Shown here piece after piece: positions 23,454-35,803 of a stretch of 64,000 bases of DNA; the stretch's first letter is position 1; every line of letters begins with the position of its first letter. Both the position numbers and the translations under genes were made by a program. Source of the DNA: Trichoplax adhaerens (taxonomy: Eukaryota; Placozoa; Uniplacotomia; Trichoplacea; Trichoplacidae); contig NW_002060945.1 of the NCBI RefSeq assembly GCF_000150275.1, positions 6,845,751 through 6,909,750 of the forward strand. The letters are read 5' to 3'. The notes beneath the pieces are model-generated. The model did not search any database. It had not been told where the DNA came from and was given only the letters and a program-made list of their open reading frames with translations.

Positions 23454-24524
23454 GATCGATAATTCACAACACACGCCGTTTTAAAATTGATAGCAAATTT
23501 TCCTACAATCAAGTCCTGCACGAAATAATAGATGATGATGTGTGTGTAGAGTGTAAAAACGGATGCAAACACTTATCAGATATGCGCATATTGCCAATAT
23601 AAATAAAAGCCGTAATTAATATTAATTACCATAACATATATAGCTAACAATAGCTGCACGGCGTTACTAGTGCGAAAAATAAATACATAATTAAAAGTAC
23701 TATACTATGGAATAACTTTTTAAATATCGAGGCTTTGGCCATTCTAAAGTCGACGATGACCTTCCACATTGGCAGTTTCACACATTAAAGTAATTTTTTA
23801 ATTGTTAATTTCTATCTGCTTCGATTTTATAGCCCTCTTATACGAAACCTTCTTTTCTTTTATAATAATATAAAAAATAAAGAATTAATTAAAAAGCCCA
23901 ACCGGTACTGGTACTTTACTTTGATTCTATAGCTGTCACATACAGGTTAATTTTTCGTCACTAATAGAAGATAAATAAATGATGGTCCAAACTTGATCTT
24001 TAAGCTGAATACTAAACTAAAAACTTATAAGCAAATAAAATTTGATAATAAAAGATTTTATTATACATCACGATGTAATAAGTCAATGAAAATATAAAAT
24101 GTATATTATCATGCAATCTTGACATTTATTTATAACAAATCGTGCTAGAGATTGCAAATTATGGTTACTATACAGCCATTTTGAAGATGTTAAGCTGAAA
24201 ATATAAGTGCAAATATCAGGTATCCCCGATGCGATACAGGATACTATTACCTAAACCTTATCACCTTAATATTTTAAATTTATAAAATGATCAAAATATC
24301 ATTCGCTGCAGTCCGCTGTATTTCAATTACAGTTAACTTTTATACGGAAGATAAAGAGCCATACGATTCGCAAAAATGTACCATAACAAAGTAAATCATT
24401 ACCTAAACCTTACATATACAGTATTGAAGACATTGCAATGCTAACAAGACTTAAAGGAATACTTTAATATTATTGGAGGTGTAATAAACAAATCCTTCAA
24501 AGTAAAACTATTGCAAGCTATTTG

Positions 24525-27500
24525 TCAGCCGCGTCGAAATATTTTTTTGCTGCCTTCTTTGGCCTTATTGAAGATCCGATTAATAGAAGAATATGCTTTC
24601 TTCATTTGTCGATTATAATATATTCCCATGTTTCTTAACCACAGTGAATTCCTGGGAAACCAATGGTTGGATAACGTTGAGCTCTTTTGAGCCGCACCAT
24701 TCTTGTCCGTCTTTTCATCTACTACCCACTTCTTCTCAAGTATCTGTGCTAGCCGAGCTTCGTCAGTATGTCCATTTGCAGGAAATGAAGTTTTAGGCGA
24801 TTTTGGCTCTGATTTCTCTTGAATATTGTTTTTATTAGTTTTCTTTTCATCTGTTAATTTAGTTTTCTTTTCATCTGTTAATTCAGTTTTCTTTTCATCT
24901 GTTAATATATTTGTAGTATCTTTACTCTTTCCCATTAGCCAACTCAACCTAAACTTATCGGCATACCCCATTCCCTTCTTTCTACCCATTACCCAGCTTG
25001 TCGCTTTCTTGCTTTTTTTGGATATCCATGTCAACCAGGATTGAGAAGTGTGTTTATTTTCAGCTAAAAAATCCCTAGATGATTCGTCCTTCTTATGTAT
25101 CTTATCTGCATCGATCTTCCTTTCACTTTTATCAGCAGGTCTATTTTCAGGGGTGGAATGCTTCGATAATTGGCTATCTTTTTGAATTGTCTCTTTATAG
25201 CTAGATGGACTACTAGATGCACCTAGTGGTCCACGCCAGTTTATAATATTCTTACTCTTTTCAGATATCCATGTTAACCAGGTCTTTGTAGCGGATCCAG
25301 TTCTCCGCAACCAGCTGTTGTTATTAGGTTCTGTGTTATTTTTGATTCCATTTTTGTTGTTTTCCTTTGTACCTGTTACCCAACTCATAAAATTCTTGCT
25401 TGTTCCAGTTATCCATTCTAGCCAAGTCTTATCAGCACATTTTCTTTCAACTTTAGCCTGAATAAGTAGTTTGTTTACTCCTTTAGTTAGTTTAGATAAT
25501 TCATTCTCTATGGAAGCAATCCACTTTTGAGTGGCAAGGTTGTATTTAGTCTTATTGTAATAATTTGTGTCTGCAAATTTTTGCAATAGTGCGTTGCACT
25601 TGTTTAATGGGTCATTGCCAACTTCATGCCTTAGACATTCCACGTATTCATTTATATTATAGATTAACACAGAAAAATGTTTTTGTAAGAATACCTCATT
25701 AGTAACACAAATATCGCTCGGTTTTTCCACGTTGTGGGTGTCGTTTTCGCATTTTAATGACATCTCATTGGCAATAATATGCTTAGAAGATCCTTGAAAC
25801 ATAGGAAACATAATCATCATGCTAATCAAGCAGACAATCACAGCAATAATGGTGTAGCTTGAAGGTGCTAGTAACTCTTTCTTGCACCCAATAGTAACGA
25901 CTTTTTTATTTTGATTGATTGATTCAATTAGGGCAGACTTGTTAGGAATAATGCCACTCGGTTCCGTCATTTCGCTTTCAGACAAAAAGTTAGAATCTGC
26001 CTCCATCACATCCGGTACAATCTGGTTAACTGATGTTGTATCATTATCGGTAGTTAATTCTACAGCCTCGTCTGCCTGAGCAATAATCGTAGACTCATTT
26101 TTCTCAGATTTATTATCAGAATTTAAGGAAGCTTCGATTTGACTGCATTGCGTATCTTGGTCTACATCGGTGAGGGTGCTGTCATCCACTAAGCAATAAC
26201 TATCTGCATCACTGATTATAGCTTTATCGTCAGTATTGAGTAAAAAATGAGTGATGTCGCTACTGGAAATGTTAGGGCTATCTAAGCTACTTTGCGTGTT
26301 TAAAACAAAATAGCCACTTATATCTGATGATGAGTCCACGTCCGAATCAATTGGATCCTAATAAGATCAAAATTTAAAAAAGAGAACTTAGCTTCATTAT
26401 CGATTAGTAATTTACGCTACGTTTACATATAGAAATCTAAAAGTGCAACATGTATACGCGCATAGTTGAACACCGAAGGACAAACAACATCGACAACGCT
26501 GAGCAAAATACCGATAATCCCCAAACGAACAGGGAAATGATCAGAGGATTTTTAAAATAAAGCAGACAAACAATCATAACCACTGAAACTAGAAACATGG
26601 CAAGCTCTTGTCAGCCGAAACTGAAGTAAAATTGATATCCTGATCAAAATAATAATTAATTGTTACAGGAGATGATGATCAATTGCTGATCTTATTCGTA
26701 GGGTAATTTTAACTATCAACCAGATAAGAGGGGTATCATTATCCATTACAATAGTTAAAATATAATATACTGTACAATGTGCATGTCCTTTTTAACTGAT
26801 CATCAATAAGTTTTAAGTTTTAATCTACAAAATGACTAGTTAAAAAGAGAACTAATTTGATTCCTTGATATCATTGGTGCTGTCTGCTGACAAGCGGATC
26901 AGACAGTAGCATCATCTACAATATAATGTACATTTATTATACGTATAGTAGGCATTTTCTGGAATTGAGATTTTCCCTCGACTAATATAACTATAATTAA
27001 CCTAAGAAGAAGGATCCCACCATTCATTGCAACATCATACGAGTCCATGTCCTTCTTGCAGATCATGAACATGCTATCGTATAAAATGAGTCTGCTAGAA
27101 AGGAGAAGTGATTCGATCTTTCTATTCCTGACAAGCTAAGTGCATTACTACTACTGTGGTCACTGTGATGGCTGTCGAAAGTATTTCTACAATACGTAGA
27201 AAGGAAAGACTTAACGATGGATTCGCAATAATCTGATAGTAAATTACGTACCGTAAATTATAATATACTAGTAGAACCAATGCTCGTTATACTTTGCGTA
27301 CTGCATTATATCTGCTTGTGACAAAAATTAATTTAATCTCTTCGCGCCAGGACTAACAAGGAGAGTTGCATACAAATATATTAATTCTTAATTGCTAGTT
27401 ACTGTAGTTACAATCGGTAAAAAACAAAGATTTAAACAGTTAATTTCAATAATATGACAATAAACTATATAACGTAGATCTTTATGGAATCATTTCGATC

Positions 27501-27717
27501 TCTAGTTCTATTCTTCATTTTGCCTACGCAATCGACTACCATCAGCAAGGTTAATCCCAAATGTATGCAATCATTTTTCAACTGTACCGCATTTGGAATT
27601 GAATATTAGGTGTTAAACTAGTTTTTTGACTTCTTTACAACATCAATCAATCCTAATAAAACTTACAAAATTGTTGTCATCTTCCTTTAGCCCCTTCACA
27701 TCGTGAGTAACACTCAT
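24525..27717 (-). CDS. unrecognised single-pass membrane protein, full-length paralogue B
   Basis: Two exons, 27717-27667 (MSVTHDVKGLKEDDNNF) and 26357-24525, encode about 627 residues. The donor is TTT|GTAAGT and the acceptor ATTAG; the intron is 1309 bp. Order: an acidic Ser/Asp-rich N-terminus; one transmembrane helix (SSYTIIAVIVCLISMMIMF); a helical domain with YVECLRHEVGNDPLNKCNAL; then a Lys/Ser-rich C-terminal half. That half has four degenerate Trp repeats: TWLEWITGTSKN, TWLTWISEKSKN, SWLTWISKKSKK and RLSWLMGKSKD. A threefold LTDEKKTx repeat follows, and the end is basic (FNKAKEGSKKIFRRG). I recognise no family. It is probably lineage-specific. The Trp-Leu-x-Trp-Ile repeats could bind membrane or protein partners, but no function can be assigned. 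Confidence 0.75.
24836..24908. repeat. 24-bp tandem repeat inside gene B
   Basis: Three near-perfect copies of a 24-bp unit (TTTTCATCTGTTAATTNAGTT) encode LTDEKKTE, LTDEKKTK and LTDEKKTN in the minus-strand gene. The unit is an exact codon multiple, so copy-number change keeps the frame. Confidence 0.8.
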
Positions 27718-28080
27718 GATGGATAATTTACAACATCAATCGCTTTAAAATTGGTAGCAAAAATTTCAACAATCAAGTTTTGTACGAAACAAAATAATAG
27801 ATGATGACTGTCTACTAGGTGAAAAAATGATGCAATGTAAATAAATACCGCAATTAATAATAAACGAGTATATAATTAATTAACTGAAGAGACCAACCGG
27901 TAGTTTACTTCCTGTACAGTCTACTACTGTGGATCATAAAACACTCGACTTTTCAGTGCATACTATATACTGTATGTGGACTTTGCAGGCATAGTTGTAC
28001 AATGCACTGCACATTTACATATGGGGCAGAACGATGACGTATCTATAGTAGTTTGGGGAAAGCTTCCGACTTTTCTTTCA

Positions 28081-28260
28081 GGACCTTCTTTAACCCCTAG
28101 TGCTGCTGTTAGCGGGGGGTTACGAGGGAAGGCTCTGATCTAGTATTTTGGACCTTCCCTTCGCATAAACGGTCAGCACTGGGGTAGCTTAATTTTTGTC
28201 TGTGAACGGCACCCGATATGGGAAACTCTAGTAGGAGTGCTGTAGCAGTCCTCAGTGTTC
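28081..28260. other. GC-rich nested hairpin element with Sm-site-like tract (candidate ncRNA)
   Basis: This is an unusually GC-rich island in AT-rich intergenic DNA. An inner stem pairs CGAGGGAAGG (28123-28132) with CCTTCCCTTCG (28153-28163). An outer stem pairs ACCCCTAGTGCTG (28093-28105) with CAGCACTGGGG (28174-28184). Just after it comes AATTTTTG (28191-28198), which matches an Sm-binding site. I could not identify it as U1, U2, U4, U5, U11, U12 or U4atac from their guide sequences. It may be a structured RNA or a foldback element. Confidence 0.3.
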
Positions 28261-28603
28261 TACAGTATTGGACTATGGACTACTAAAAAAGGAAATGGTC
28301 TCCATGATTAGACTTTTTAATTCATTTTTTTTAATCCATCGAGAGAAATATTTTGAACAATTAGAGACTTGGCTAATACAAAGTAAACTCATTTTCACTA
28401 ATAATAATTATAATTCGTATAGATATACAGTATCTCGTATATGCAGTACTAGCTGAGATACCCATTCGAAATGAACTTCGAAAAGCATTACAGACTTTAC
28501 TAACATATGATAAATAAGGAACGTTTAGGAGTAAATGTGATACACAGTATAGTAGTTCGTCCATATTAGTAAGCGGTGGACAATTAAATTGTACAGTAAA
28601 AGT

Positions 28604-28635
28604 ATGGACCACTAGAAAAAACAGTAGTGGTCCAT
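28604..28635. repeat. 10-bp perfect palindromic hairpin
   Basis: ATGGACCACT (28604-28613) and AGTGGTCCAT (28626-28635) form perfect inverted arms around a 12-nt loop. Related ATGGACTACTAG palindromes occur at 20745-20774 and 25206-25233 within the duplicated genes. Confidence 0.6.
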
Positions 28636-29349
28636 GATTAAAGGTAAAAGTATAAGTACGCAAAGTGTAGCGAGCGAGAGATCGACTAGTAAGAATCATT
28701 TACTGAAAATTGTACATTCTACTATTCAATTTGATATAACAGCGAATAAAATGGAGACCTATGCTAAGCAATTATCAAAATTATTTATTTCATATGATAG
28801 GAAAACAATTCGACACGCATACGTGTATAAAGACTACAACTCGTGTCAATATGTCAGCATGTTGCAATTGTAATATCAAATAGTTCACAATTCATAACAT
28901 AAAAACGCAGTATCTTAAAAGTAAGAACCAAAACGGGCTAAAATTAAATGTATAACCGATAGATTTAAAAAAATGGATATAACATCCAATCAGAACAGTA
29001 ATTCAAACTCTAAAAAGTCTAATACAGCCGTTATCAGTCAATGTTGCGCTTCATAAGAGTGCGCCAAATGAAATTTTTACATTTTATTAACTTTAGATTT
29101 GTTCAAAATGACTAATTATTATATCAACTTTCTGCAAGATTATAATCCAGCTATAAAAAAATCATTCCATTATGCAAAAACTGTCCAGATATACAGTACG
29201 TATATCACCTTTTGGATAAATTATCAATCTGTACAAAAACTACATCTAAATTTATCCGAAATTGTACATGTGGTCATGTACTGAATTAAAACCATGTTAT
29301 CAGTATACGAGTATTACATATGATAATTATACAAGTAAAAATAACAATA

Positions 29350-32300
29350 TTAAGAATCACCGGCATTATCACCTAACTCTTGCGTGGTATCACCGGCATT
29401 ATCTTTTAACTCTTGCGTAGTACCACTGGCATTATCCTTTAACTCTTGTGTGGTATCTCTGATATTATTATTATCTAATTCTTGCGTAATATCACCCGTC
29501 ACTTTCATTTCACTTTTTAGAGCATCTTTCACGAACGGTTCAAGTCGTTCTTCTAAACTATGGCCCATCAAATCTTTTCTGGTAATGATACCAGAAATCC
29601 TAGAACAATAAGCTTAGAGTTATCATCAAACTTTAACAGCTACCGTATACGTATCGACTTGTATAAATTAACGGAATGATCATACCTGTTACTAGTGTCG
29701 GTAACAATTAAGTGTCTGGAAAGCAATAGAGATCGAATTAGGTACAATTTAAAAGAAGACAAATTTTATACCAACCATAAAATTGTCAAAAAATATACCT
29801 TAAGCCAAGAGTTCGAAAGAGAGCGTAAACTCTATACAAGGAATATGACTCTGGTACACAGATCGGCGATTGTCCATAATAATGTGCCTAACAAATATTA
29901 TCGAGCTCTTAACTTATTTGTATAGTAATTACAGTTTAGCAGAATCAGTATTTATAGCCCATAGCAGCATAACTTGTTACTTACCAAATCTATGTAAAGG
30001 TCATTATATTTTTCATCATGACAGTACTTTTCAAGAGCTTCTTTAACTGGGCCTTCATTCGGCTTTTCAAGATGTTTAGGTGCTTCGATAAACTATAAAA
30101 GGACTCATGAAAATCAATAAAGACAAGCTCCAAGAAGCAAACAAATTCATTTTCAAACGTTTTACCTGCTGATAATCTAGCACGGGAACATCAACAGGAC
30201 TTGCTTCATTAGATTCGAATAAATCTTCTTGTAACATTATCAAATTCAACTCTGGCCTAAAATAACAACATCTCTTTACACATCTTACACATTCTGTAAT
30301 ATCGTAATATTTATAAGAATTTCAGAATCTGAATATTGATCTCACTTAAACTTAAAACATTTACAGACATTTACCTTTTGATAATTCCGCAAACTATCTC
30401 GGTACCTTCAACTTCTTTAACAATAGGAAAGCCACAATGTTGGCAATTCAATAGCAACTTGGCAATATCTGCAACGCGTTCTCGCGATCGCAGAATCTAG
30501 TCAATAGAATAATGTTAATTCTCTACGATCATAAATTTTACACTAAAACATTGTTACCAGAGGATTTTTCGCCATAATTTGTCCAGCCGTAAAAAGTTCT
30601 ATGCTAACGCTAAACAAGCAGAAAGTATAGTAAATTAACATCTCATTCATTCTTTAAAATGCAGTAAGTAAAGTCTTTACTTGTCTTTCTTGTTATGTAA
30701 TATAACCGGTTCCCAGTTTAAAAATGGGATGCACTTCATTTCCATTAATGCATGATACAGCGAATGGGTAATGGTATCACCGACCCACTTTGCAATTATG
30801 ACGGCAGTCATTATACATAATAAGAACTGCACGTCATTGGTAATTTCCATCTTTATGTCCGAAAGTTATATCAAAGTATTAGTTCTATTATTATTAATAA
30901 GAAAAAAAATAAAATAAACCAGACTCTTTTACATACCATAATTACTGTCAATGACATTGTTAAGCGTGAGACACCAGCAAAGAATGATGCAGAGCCAATT
31001 AAAGCAAATGCTCCTGGATCTATCCATGTCCAGTATCCTATCATTGCGTTGAGAGAATATTGAAAAATTTTAAATATAGGTGCATGTTGCATTTCTATTA
31101 ATACTTATTTTATGCATCTCATTTTTGTTCTTCTACGCGTACCTGCACGATGTATGCCAAACATATGTACCATGATACGTCCAACAATGCGGCCGTATAA
31201 TGAACCTATTAAGCTATACCAATTTATAGAGATTGCCGTAAAATTTAGCCACCCTATCAATTTTATTAAATCTTATTTTCTTTAAACTTACAGCATCGGT
31301 ACAACAAGACCACTAGCGACTGACGTCCCAGAGGACCAGCAGGATAAAAGGAAATAAATAACTAGAATTGCTATTAAAGGCCTACAATTTTTTAAAGAAT
31401 TATAAATTTACTAGCATGTGTACAAATGACATTTATTGATGTGAAAATTTTCATTATCATAGAAGATAAAGTCAAGTCGCTCCTAACATACCCAAAATCG
31501 AATTCTAAATGGGTATTGCGTGACAAAAGATGTTTTATAGCTTCTTCACCAGTCACAAACATTAACGTTGCAACTAATATTATGCCAAAAGCAAGAAAGA
31601 TTACATTAATTTGCATTGGCAATCTTTAATCAAATAAATGTGTTGACAACTACTGTACTAGTATTAGTATCATTTCTACAGTATTTATGATATGTTTACT
31701 ATACTCGTATACAAATGTACATCAAATAACAATCGAACCTACCTTGACTATAAGATCTATTGTAGAATACAGTGGTATCATTATAGTTAATGTTAACACC
31801 AGCTTCACAAGTATATAGTTGTACATTCGGTTCAAGATGCAATGGGTGTCTACGATCTGTTAAACACTGAGGGCTAAAGATAAAATTGGAAACGGTCAAT
31901 TTTTAAAGATAAACAGATTCGTTGTTGTACGATCGTTTAACATGGATAACCAATCAGATCTTACCTGGATGTATCTGTATCCAGTCGACATCGGAAAGGA
32001 GTACAAGGGAATGCTGCAGGTAGGAAAACTGAAATAGTAGCCATAATTGCCTAAAAGTATAGATATTCAAAATTTTATAATTAACAACGTACTCGCAGTG
32101 TTTTGTAGTTAAAAATTGAGAATTTCATTTTTAGATCCCAAAACAAATCGATTCGAATTCTTTACCATTATAAGAACTGGTTCAGCGATTTTACATGCTG
32201 TCTTCCATCGTTTATTTTTTATACGTTTCATTACCGACGAACGATATCTTCGAATCTTGATACCAATAAAAAAAATTTAATATTAGTCAGTAATTATGGC

Positions 32301-35300
32301 GAATATCTGCTTAAGGTAAGATATTATCTTTAGAATTACCCAAATTCTTCTAATTATAAATATTGTTAATAAAAAATGTGAAAGAATGAGAAGGAAATAT
32401 CTGAAATTTCTTACTTTAACATTTAAAAAAGTGAAGAAAGCACCCAGTATTCCTCCGATAATACCAAGTATAATGGATGGAATAAAAGCTACAAGGTTTA
32501 TAGATATACCACGTTTCACCTGAAAATACAGCGGAAAGGTATTTATATGTAAGCATTTAATGATGTACTACGGTAACATTACTATAGTGGATGAAAAGAA
32601 GCTAAAATTTACCTGGAAAATAATATATTTGTCTTCTTTAAAGGCACCAAATTCACCAGCATACTTAAACCCATCAAAAGCCGAATTGAAGAGATCCTAA
32701 GTAATCAATCATAACGATTGATGATAAATATACTTTTATTTAGTTGCATTAACCGTATTCAGGATTGCAGAATTACTTACGGTAGTAGCAGTTGATACCA
32801 TACAGCAAAAGAACGTCATCCAACTTTGCTTTATGCTCCAAAATGAAGCAACTTCTTCCATAGCAAAGAGTAGCCCACCTACAGGAGACCCAAATGCAGC
32901 AGAAACACCGGCTCCAACTCCAGCATTTATAAAATCACGTCTAATTATAACATAATATAGAGGATATTACATGGCATTATCCGATCTCACATACTACGTT
33001 CACTTTTACGGGATAGATGCGAAGTTCGGTAGATTCATAAAAACCCAATACTTGTTATTTTATTACCTGTCTTTCGGATTTCGAAATTTTTCAAGAATAG
33101 GTAATTTGATTTTAAACGTATCTGACTTCAACTGGCTCAGTCCAGCTCCCACAAGACCTCTGTGTAATGAAAATCAACAAGAAATTACTTTGACTTTAGT
33201 TATCAATCAATCAACTATCGATTGGTTACAATGTATTGATAGGTTCATGTCAAGTTATGGTTAAAAGGTTTTAACATACTTTATCAAAAATTCATGACTA
33301 TCGCAAAGCTCATTAACTACCAAAAAAACTGTTAATTTTTTTCGGAGTCCATGCATTACTGAAGTAAATAGTAAAGGATGAGAATTTCTAATGAAAATAC
33401 ATGCGATCCTTCTATTACTAAACATGTATTGTAGTATCTTTGACAGCAATCATTACTGGTATTGCATATAATCACTATGAGTATAATAATTCATGGCAGT
33501 AAGTTTTCTATAACGCTGATCTAGAAAGCATACATCCTAGGTAGCACAATTTAAAATAAAAGTGTTTACACACTTAGTACTTACTAACCCTAAATGAATC
33601 ATTGGCCCTTCTGGGCCGATCGGTAAGCCGGAACCCACTGCACAAACGCAAGACAAAAACTTTATTATCATAGTCTTGAAACTGAATACTTTTCGAATAC
33701 GGCTTCCATTCAAGAAGCCAATAAGTTCCGGCATACCCGAGCCACCAGCCGATGGCCTAAAGAACTGCAACATTTGGAGAGTAATAATTAATCAACTCTT
33801 AATTAGAGCTGATGTAGATTACAAAATATGTAGCTCGAAACAATGCAAGGACGTTATTTACAGACAAGGAATAAAAGGAAACATTCTGACTGTATACAGA
33901 GTAAAAATAATATTGAGAATGGATAATTGATAGCAAACTTTGATTAGCAGCAAATAGGCATTTATTTCTTGCTATCGTATATGCTAAACATATTGCCACG
34001 GCTAGTATAGCATTCTAACAAGTACTAACCACTACTAGTGAGGCGGATACTAGAACAAATAGCATGCTATAACCGATAGTGAAGATCCAGGCAACACCAA
34101 AATTTCCTTCCTAAGAATTATAATAGAACACAATATTGAAATAAGTATAAATTTTCTTAATCCAACCAAAGAGTAAATTTAAGAATGTGCAGTATACAGT
34201 AATTGTATCGACTTATGTAATGAAATAGATAATTTACATAACTCGATGATACTCATATGTAAAGATTGCACATCAAAGTATTGATAGCCTAGAAATCTCG
34301 GTATAATTATTTTAGATCGCTAGAATAAAAACCGACATACCACGATCATTCTTCCAGCAACCGAGAACTTTGTTCTATTTAGTGGTACAAAGAAAGAAAA
34401 ATTCAACACCCGCTTATCATATTATCAGGTCGTTCTATATTATATAGAAGCATTATTTGTAATGTTGTAGTACAGCATTTAATAAAATTAAAATTAGATT
34501 AAAAGTACTGTAACCGTAGTTTCCTCTGATCATAGCCCCACTAAGTGATTATTTATTTCTGAATATCCAGTAAACTACTATACGACAGACTGTCAGTAAA
34601 TTGTTTTGGACTAGTGTCTTACTCCGATATTAGAAAATTAGATTAAAAACACTGTAACCGTAGTTTCCTCTAATTCTAGCCCCACTAAGTAATTATTTAT
34701 TTCTGAATATCCAGTAAAACACGATACGGCAGACTGTCAATAAATTGTTTTTGGACTAGTTACTCTGATATTAGATCGATAAATTGATGTACAAATACTA
34801 TACGGTAGACTATCGATAAATTGTTTATTATGTTAGTGGCTTACTCTGATATTAAATCGATAAATTGATGTAATAACCATCCAACAACACCAACGGCAAA
34901 TCCAATCAGACCCATCATAAGCCATCGATCCCATTCTACCTGGACGGAAGCAGTTCGTAACCAATCCTGTATAGCATCATTATAACTGGTGACACTTTGC
35001 AATCTCATTATTGCTAGAAAATTTCACTTTTTCATTTTACACGTCTCTAAAATCTATGATCAATCTATACTAATTGAACATGATACTGTAGGGCGTGATG
35101 TCTATCGTACGATAACGGTCTATAATGCAGTGTTGAAAATCAACATTGAACTCCTGATAGACGAATAAATTAAACTATGCAGCATGTTATCGAGCTGTTT
35201 CAGCGGTTTGAAAAGCTAAAAAAGTGGTACTAATTATACATCGTAGATGTAGCAGCACCATTGCTAGGTAAGAATATTGGCTAAAAAGAAGCTGGATGAA

Positions 35301-35803
35301 AGTTAATTTGTGCGAGCGTCGGTAACCCACTCTATGCGCATATACTTTAATGGAGTACCGTAATTATCCCAATTTTAATTAACTTGTGTATTTTCTACTT
35401 CTAACGATGTATGGAAACTTTCATTTATATTTACATCAAGCTATTTCTTGACTTTGAATACATAAAGGTAGGCGATATTATTTATAAGTAGGCGGTACGT
35501 CTAAAGGTCTAAATCTTAACAACGTCTAGTGGAGCCCGGTCTCGAACCACGTTCATCAAGTCATACCTGGTAGCTATCGCTTTGCGGCGAAAGATAATCA
35601 AAACTTTCATATTCTGACAGCTTTTCTTGCTCTTTTTTCGTGTAAGAATGGCTGGTATAAGTACTTTCAAACTCTCTACCCGTTTGAAAAAAAGTCAATT
35701 CGGCGAAATCATCAGGTAATATTTCATCGTCTTCATCAGCATCTTCCACTTCAGCTGGAATGTAAGCGCGAAGCTTCTTTCTTCGTCTTAGTATCCTATT
35801 CAT
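29350..35803 (-). CDS. CLC-6/7-type chloride/proton antiporter, gene 1 (24 exons)
   Basis: Exons in transcript order: 35803-35567, 34966-34845, 34374-34341, 34110-34030, 33764-33589, 33159-33067, 32940-32781, 32696-32613, 32519-32415, 32255-32166, 32050-31965, 31873-31743, 31573-31492, 31381-31292, 31213-31143, 31037-30937, 30850-30681, 30609-30558, 30496-30375, 30256-30166, 30092-29985, 29887-29799, 29715-29686, 29599-29350; all phases fit, 884 residues. The N-terminal YESFDYLSP matches CLC-7. The channel core has [25 protein letters not shown] (gating Glu), [22 protein letters not shown] (proton Glu), GLVVPML, and IMMEITND after splicing. Two CBS domains follow ([11 protein letters not shown] and [20 protein letters not shown]). 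The tail has four decapeptide repeats ([10 protein letters not shown]). These residues predict an endolysosomal Cl-/H+ exchanger. Compared with genes 2 and 3 it has one extra intron (31874-31964). Confidence 0.93.
34492..34862. repeat. tandem repeat in CLC gene 1 intron 2 that copies the exon 2 end and its donor
   Basis: Unit 1 starts at 34492 and unit 2 at 34635, about 143 bp apart and clearly similar; a partial third unit runs into exon 2. Read on the minus strand, the end of exon 2 (HQFIDLIS, then GA|GTAAG at 34845) is repeated with a donor at 34763. A weaker copy ends near 34622. The array has therefore duplicated an exon end and its 5' splice site. Confidence 0.75.

Larger units (their letters stand above)
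19626..23930. repeat. tandem segmental duplication, left copy (A)
   Basis: This block is a diverged direct duplicate of 24031-27925. The left ends match from GCAAATAAAATTTGAT (19626 and 24031). Matching continues through gene, intron and 5' flank; for example GATCAGAGG at 22320 and 26539 is followed by a near-identical 100 bp. It ends near the CAACCGGTA-type sequence before about 23930 and 27925. The offset falls from about 4405 at the left to about 4219 at 22.3 kb. The change reflects indels, including an insertion of about 275 bp in copy A. Confidence 0.85.
24031..27925. repeat. tandem segmental duplication, right copy (B)
   Basis: This is the direct duplicate of 19626-23930, with the same orientation and gene content. 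Copy B keeps the full-length gene. Intergenic and intronic parts are still alignable with scattered substitutions and small indels, so the duplication is moderately old. Confidence 0.85.

Noticed and set aside
28195-28260. Resemblance of TGGGAAACTC to stem-loop III of U1 snRNA
   Set aside because: There is no ACTTACCTG 5' end or U1 fold upstream, so the ten-base match is treated as chance.
35521-35560. GGTTCGAGACC on the minus strand looking like a tRNA B box
   Set aside because: The T-stem does not pair over five bases, and there is no A box or acceptor stem. The site lies beside a CLC gene 1 splice donor.
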